Source of the DNA: Mycobacterium sp. GA-1841
GTDB taxonomy: Bacteria; Actinomycetota; Actinomycetes; Mycobacteriales; Mycobacteriaceae
Length of the DNA: 64,000 nucleotides
NCBI RefSeq assembly: GCF_001954135.1
Contig: NZ_MBEQ01000017.1
Coordinates: forward strand, 1 to 64,000
Direction: 5' to 3'
Below are positions 63,898-64,000 of the stretch, piece after piece; position 1 is the first letter of the stretch, and each line of letters begins with the position of its first letter. Both the position numbers and the translations under genes were made by a program. The notes beneath the pieces are model-generated. The model searched no databases. It saw only the letters and a program-made list of their open reading frames with translations, and was not told the origin of the DNA.

Positions 63898-64000
63898 GTG
63901 CGGACCCTGGTGCTCGGCGGTATCCGATCGGGCAAATCACTGTGGGCCGAGGCAGCCGCGACGGCCGCGGCCGGGGACGATGTGCCGGTGCGTTATCTGG
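63898..64000 (+). CDS. cobU: Adenosylcobinamide kinase/guanylyltransferase CobU (5' part)
   Basis: The first 34 residues are in the window. MRTLVLGGIRSGKSLWAEA carries the CobU P-loop GGxRSGKS. The enzyme phosphorylates adenosylcobinamide and attaches GMP in late vitamin B12 synthesis. GTG 63898 lies 23 bp after the DUF3043 gene. In M. tuberculosis this place begins with cobT (Rv2207) and cobU lies elsewhere, so cobU-cobT-cobS may be clustered here. Confidence 0.85.
   Translation, partial: MRTLVLGGIRSGKSLWAEAAATAAAGDDVPVRYL

Overview
The window comes from a high-GC actinobacterium, almost certainly a Mycobacterium/Mycolicibacterium. Gene order from about 6 kb to the right edge follows the M. 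tuberculosis Rv2144c-Rv2207 segment: wag31, the dcw division/cell-wall cluster without ftsA, mptA/pknL/aroG/mptC/fadD15/pimB', and the bcc-aa3 respiratory genes qcrCAB-ctaE-ctaF-ctaC. Homologies are from reading the proteins and recall of those families; no search was run. The absence of the Rv2159c-Rv2162c block, of Rv2172c, of Rv2205c and of IS6110, and a cobU gene at the right edge, suggest a rapid-growing or environmental species rather than the tuberculosis complex.

Left edge (1-6 kb): a tripartite tricarboxylate transporter operon (tctC-tctB-tctA, minus strand, tctA cut by the edge) diverges from a CitA/DcuS-type histidine kinase and its response regulator. A class I glutamine amidotransferase-like gene and a phosphoribosyltransferase follow.

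6-27 kb (minus strand): mraZ-rsmH-ftsL-pbpB-murE-murF-mraY-murD-ftsW-murG-murC-ftsQ-ftsZ-pgeF-yggS-sepF-yggT-wag31-Rv2144c. Most junctions from ftsL to ftsQ are ATGA or GTGA overlaps, so the enzymes making lipid II, the septal synthase FtsW/PBPB and the divisome proteins are probably translated as one coupled unit. Upstream of mraZ lie four TGGNG repeats at 10-bp spacing (MraZ boxes), an inverted repeat overlapping a TTGACA element, and two intrinsic terminators that insulate the cluster.

28-47 kb: envelope glycolipid and regulation genes: a GNAT, lppM, idsA2 and mptA in one plus-strand operon; Rv2175c/pknL; a small lipoprotein; aroG; RNase AS; mptC; an acyltransferase; a four-gene module with an ArsA-like ATPase and two SRPBCC proteins; fadD15; pimB'; a peptidase-like membrane protein; and the NlpC/P60 hydrolase ripC.

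47-64 kb: a Cys-rich small protein, a 34-bp tandem repeat, an exonuclease/UvrC-like protein, trpD, then ctaE-qcrC-qcrA-qcrB, a 330-bp spacer rich in hairpins and repeats, Rv2197c-mmpS3, ctaF, ctaC, asnB, adoK, a membrane protein, an ErpA-type A-type carrier, a DUF3043 protein and the start of cobU.

No CRISPR array, tRNA, rRNA, insertion sequence or prophage was seen. The most useful new observations are regulatory: a large set of genes whose start codon lies 6-8 nt after a -10 hexamer (predicted leaderless mRNAs), an AT-rich island inside yggS that contains a promoter-like sequence, and the structured spacer after qcrB.
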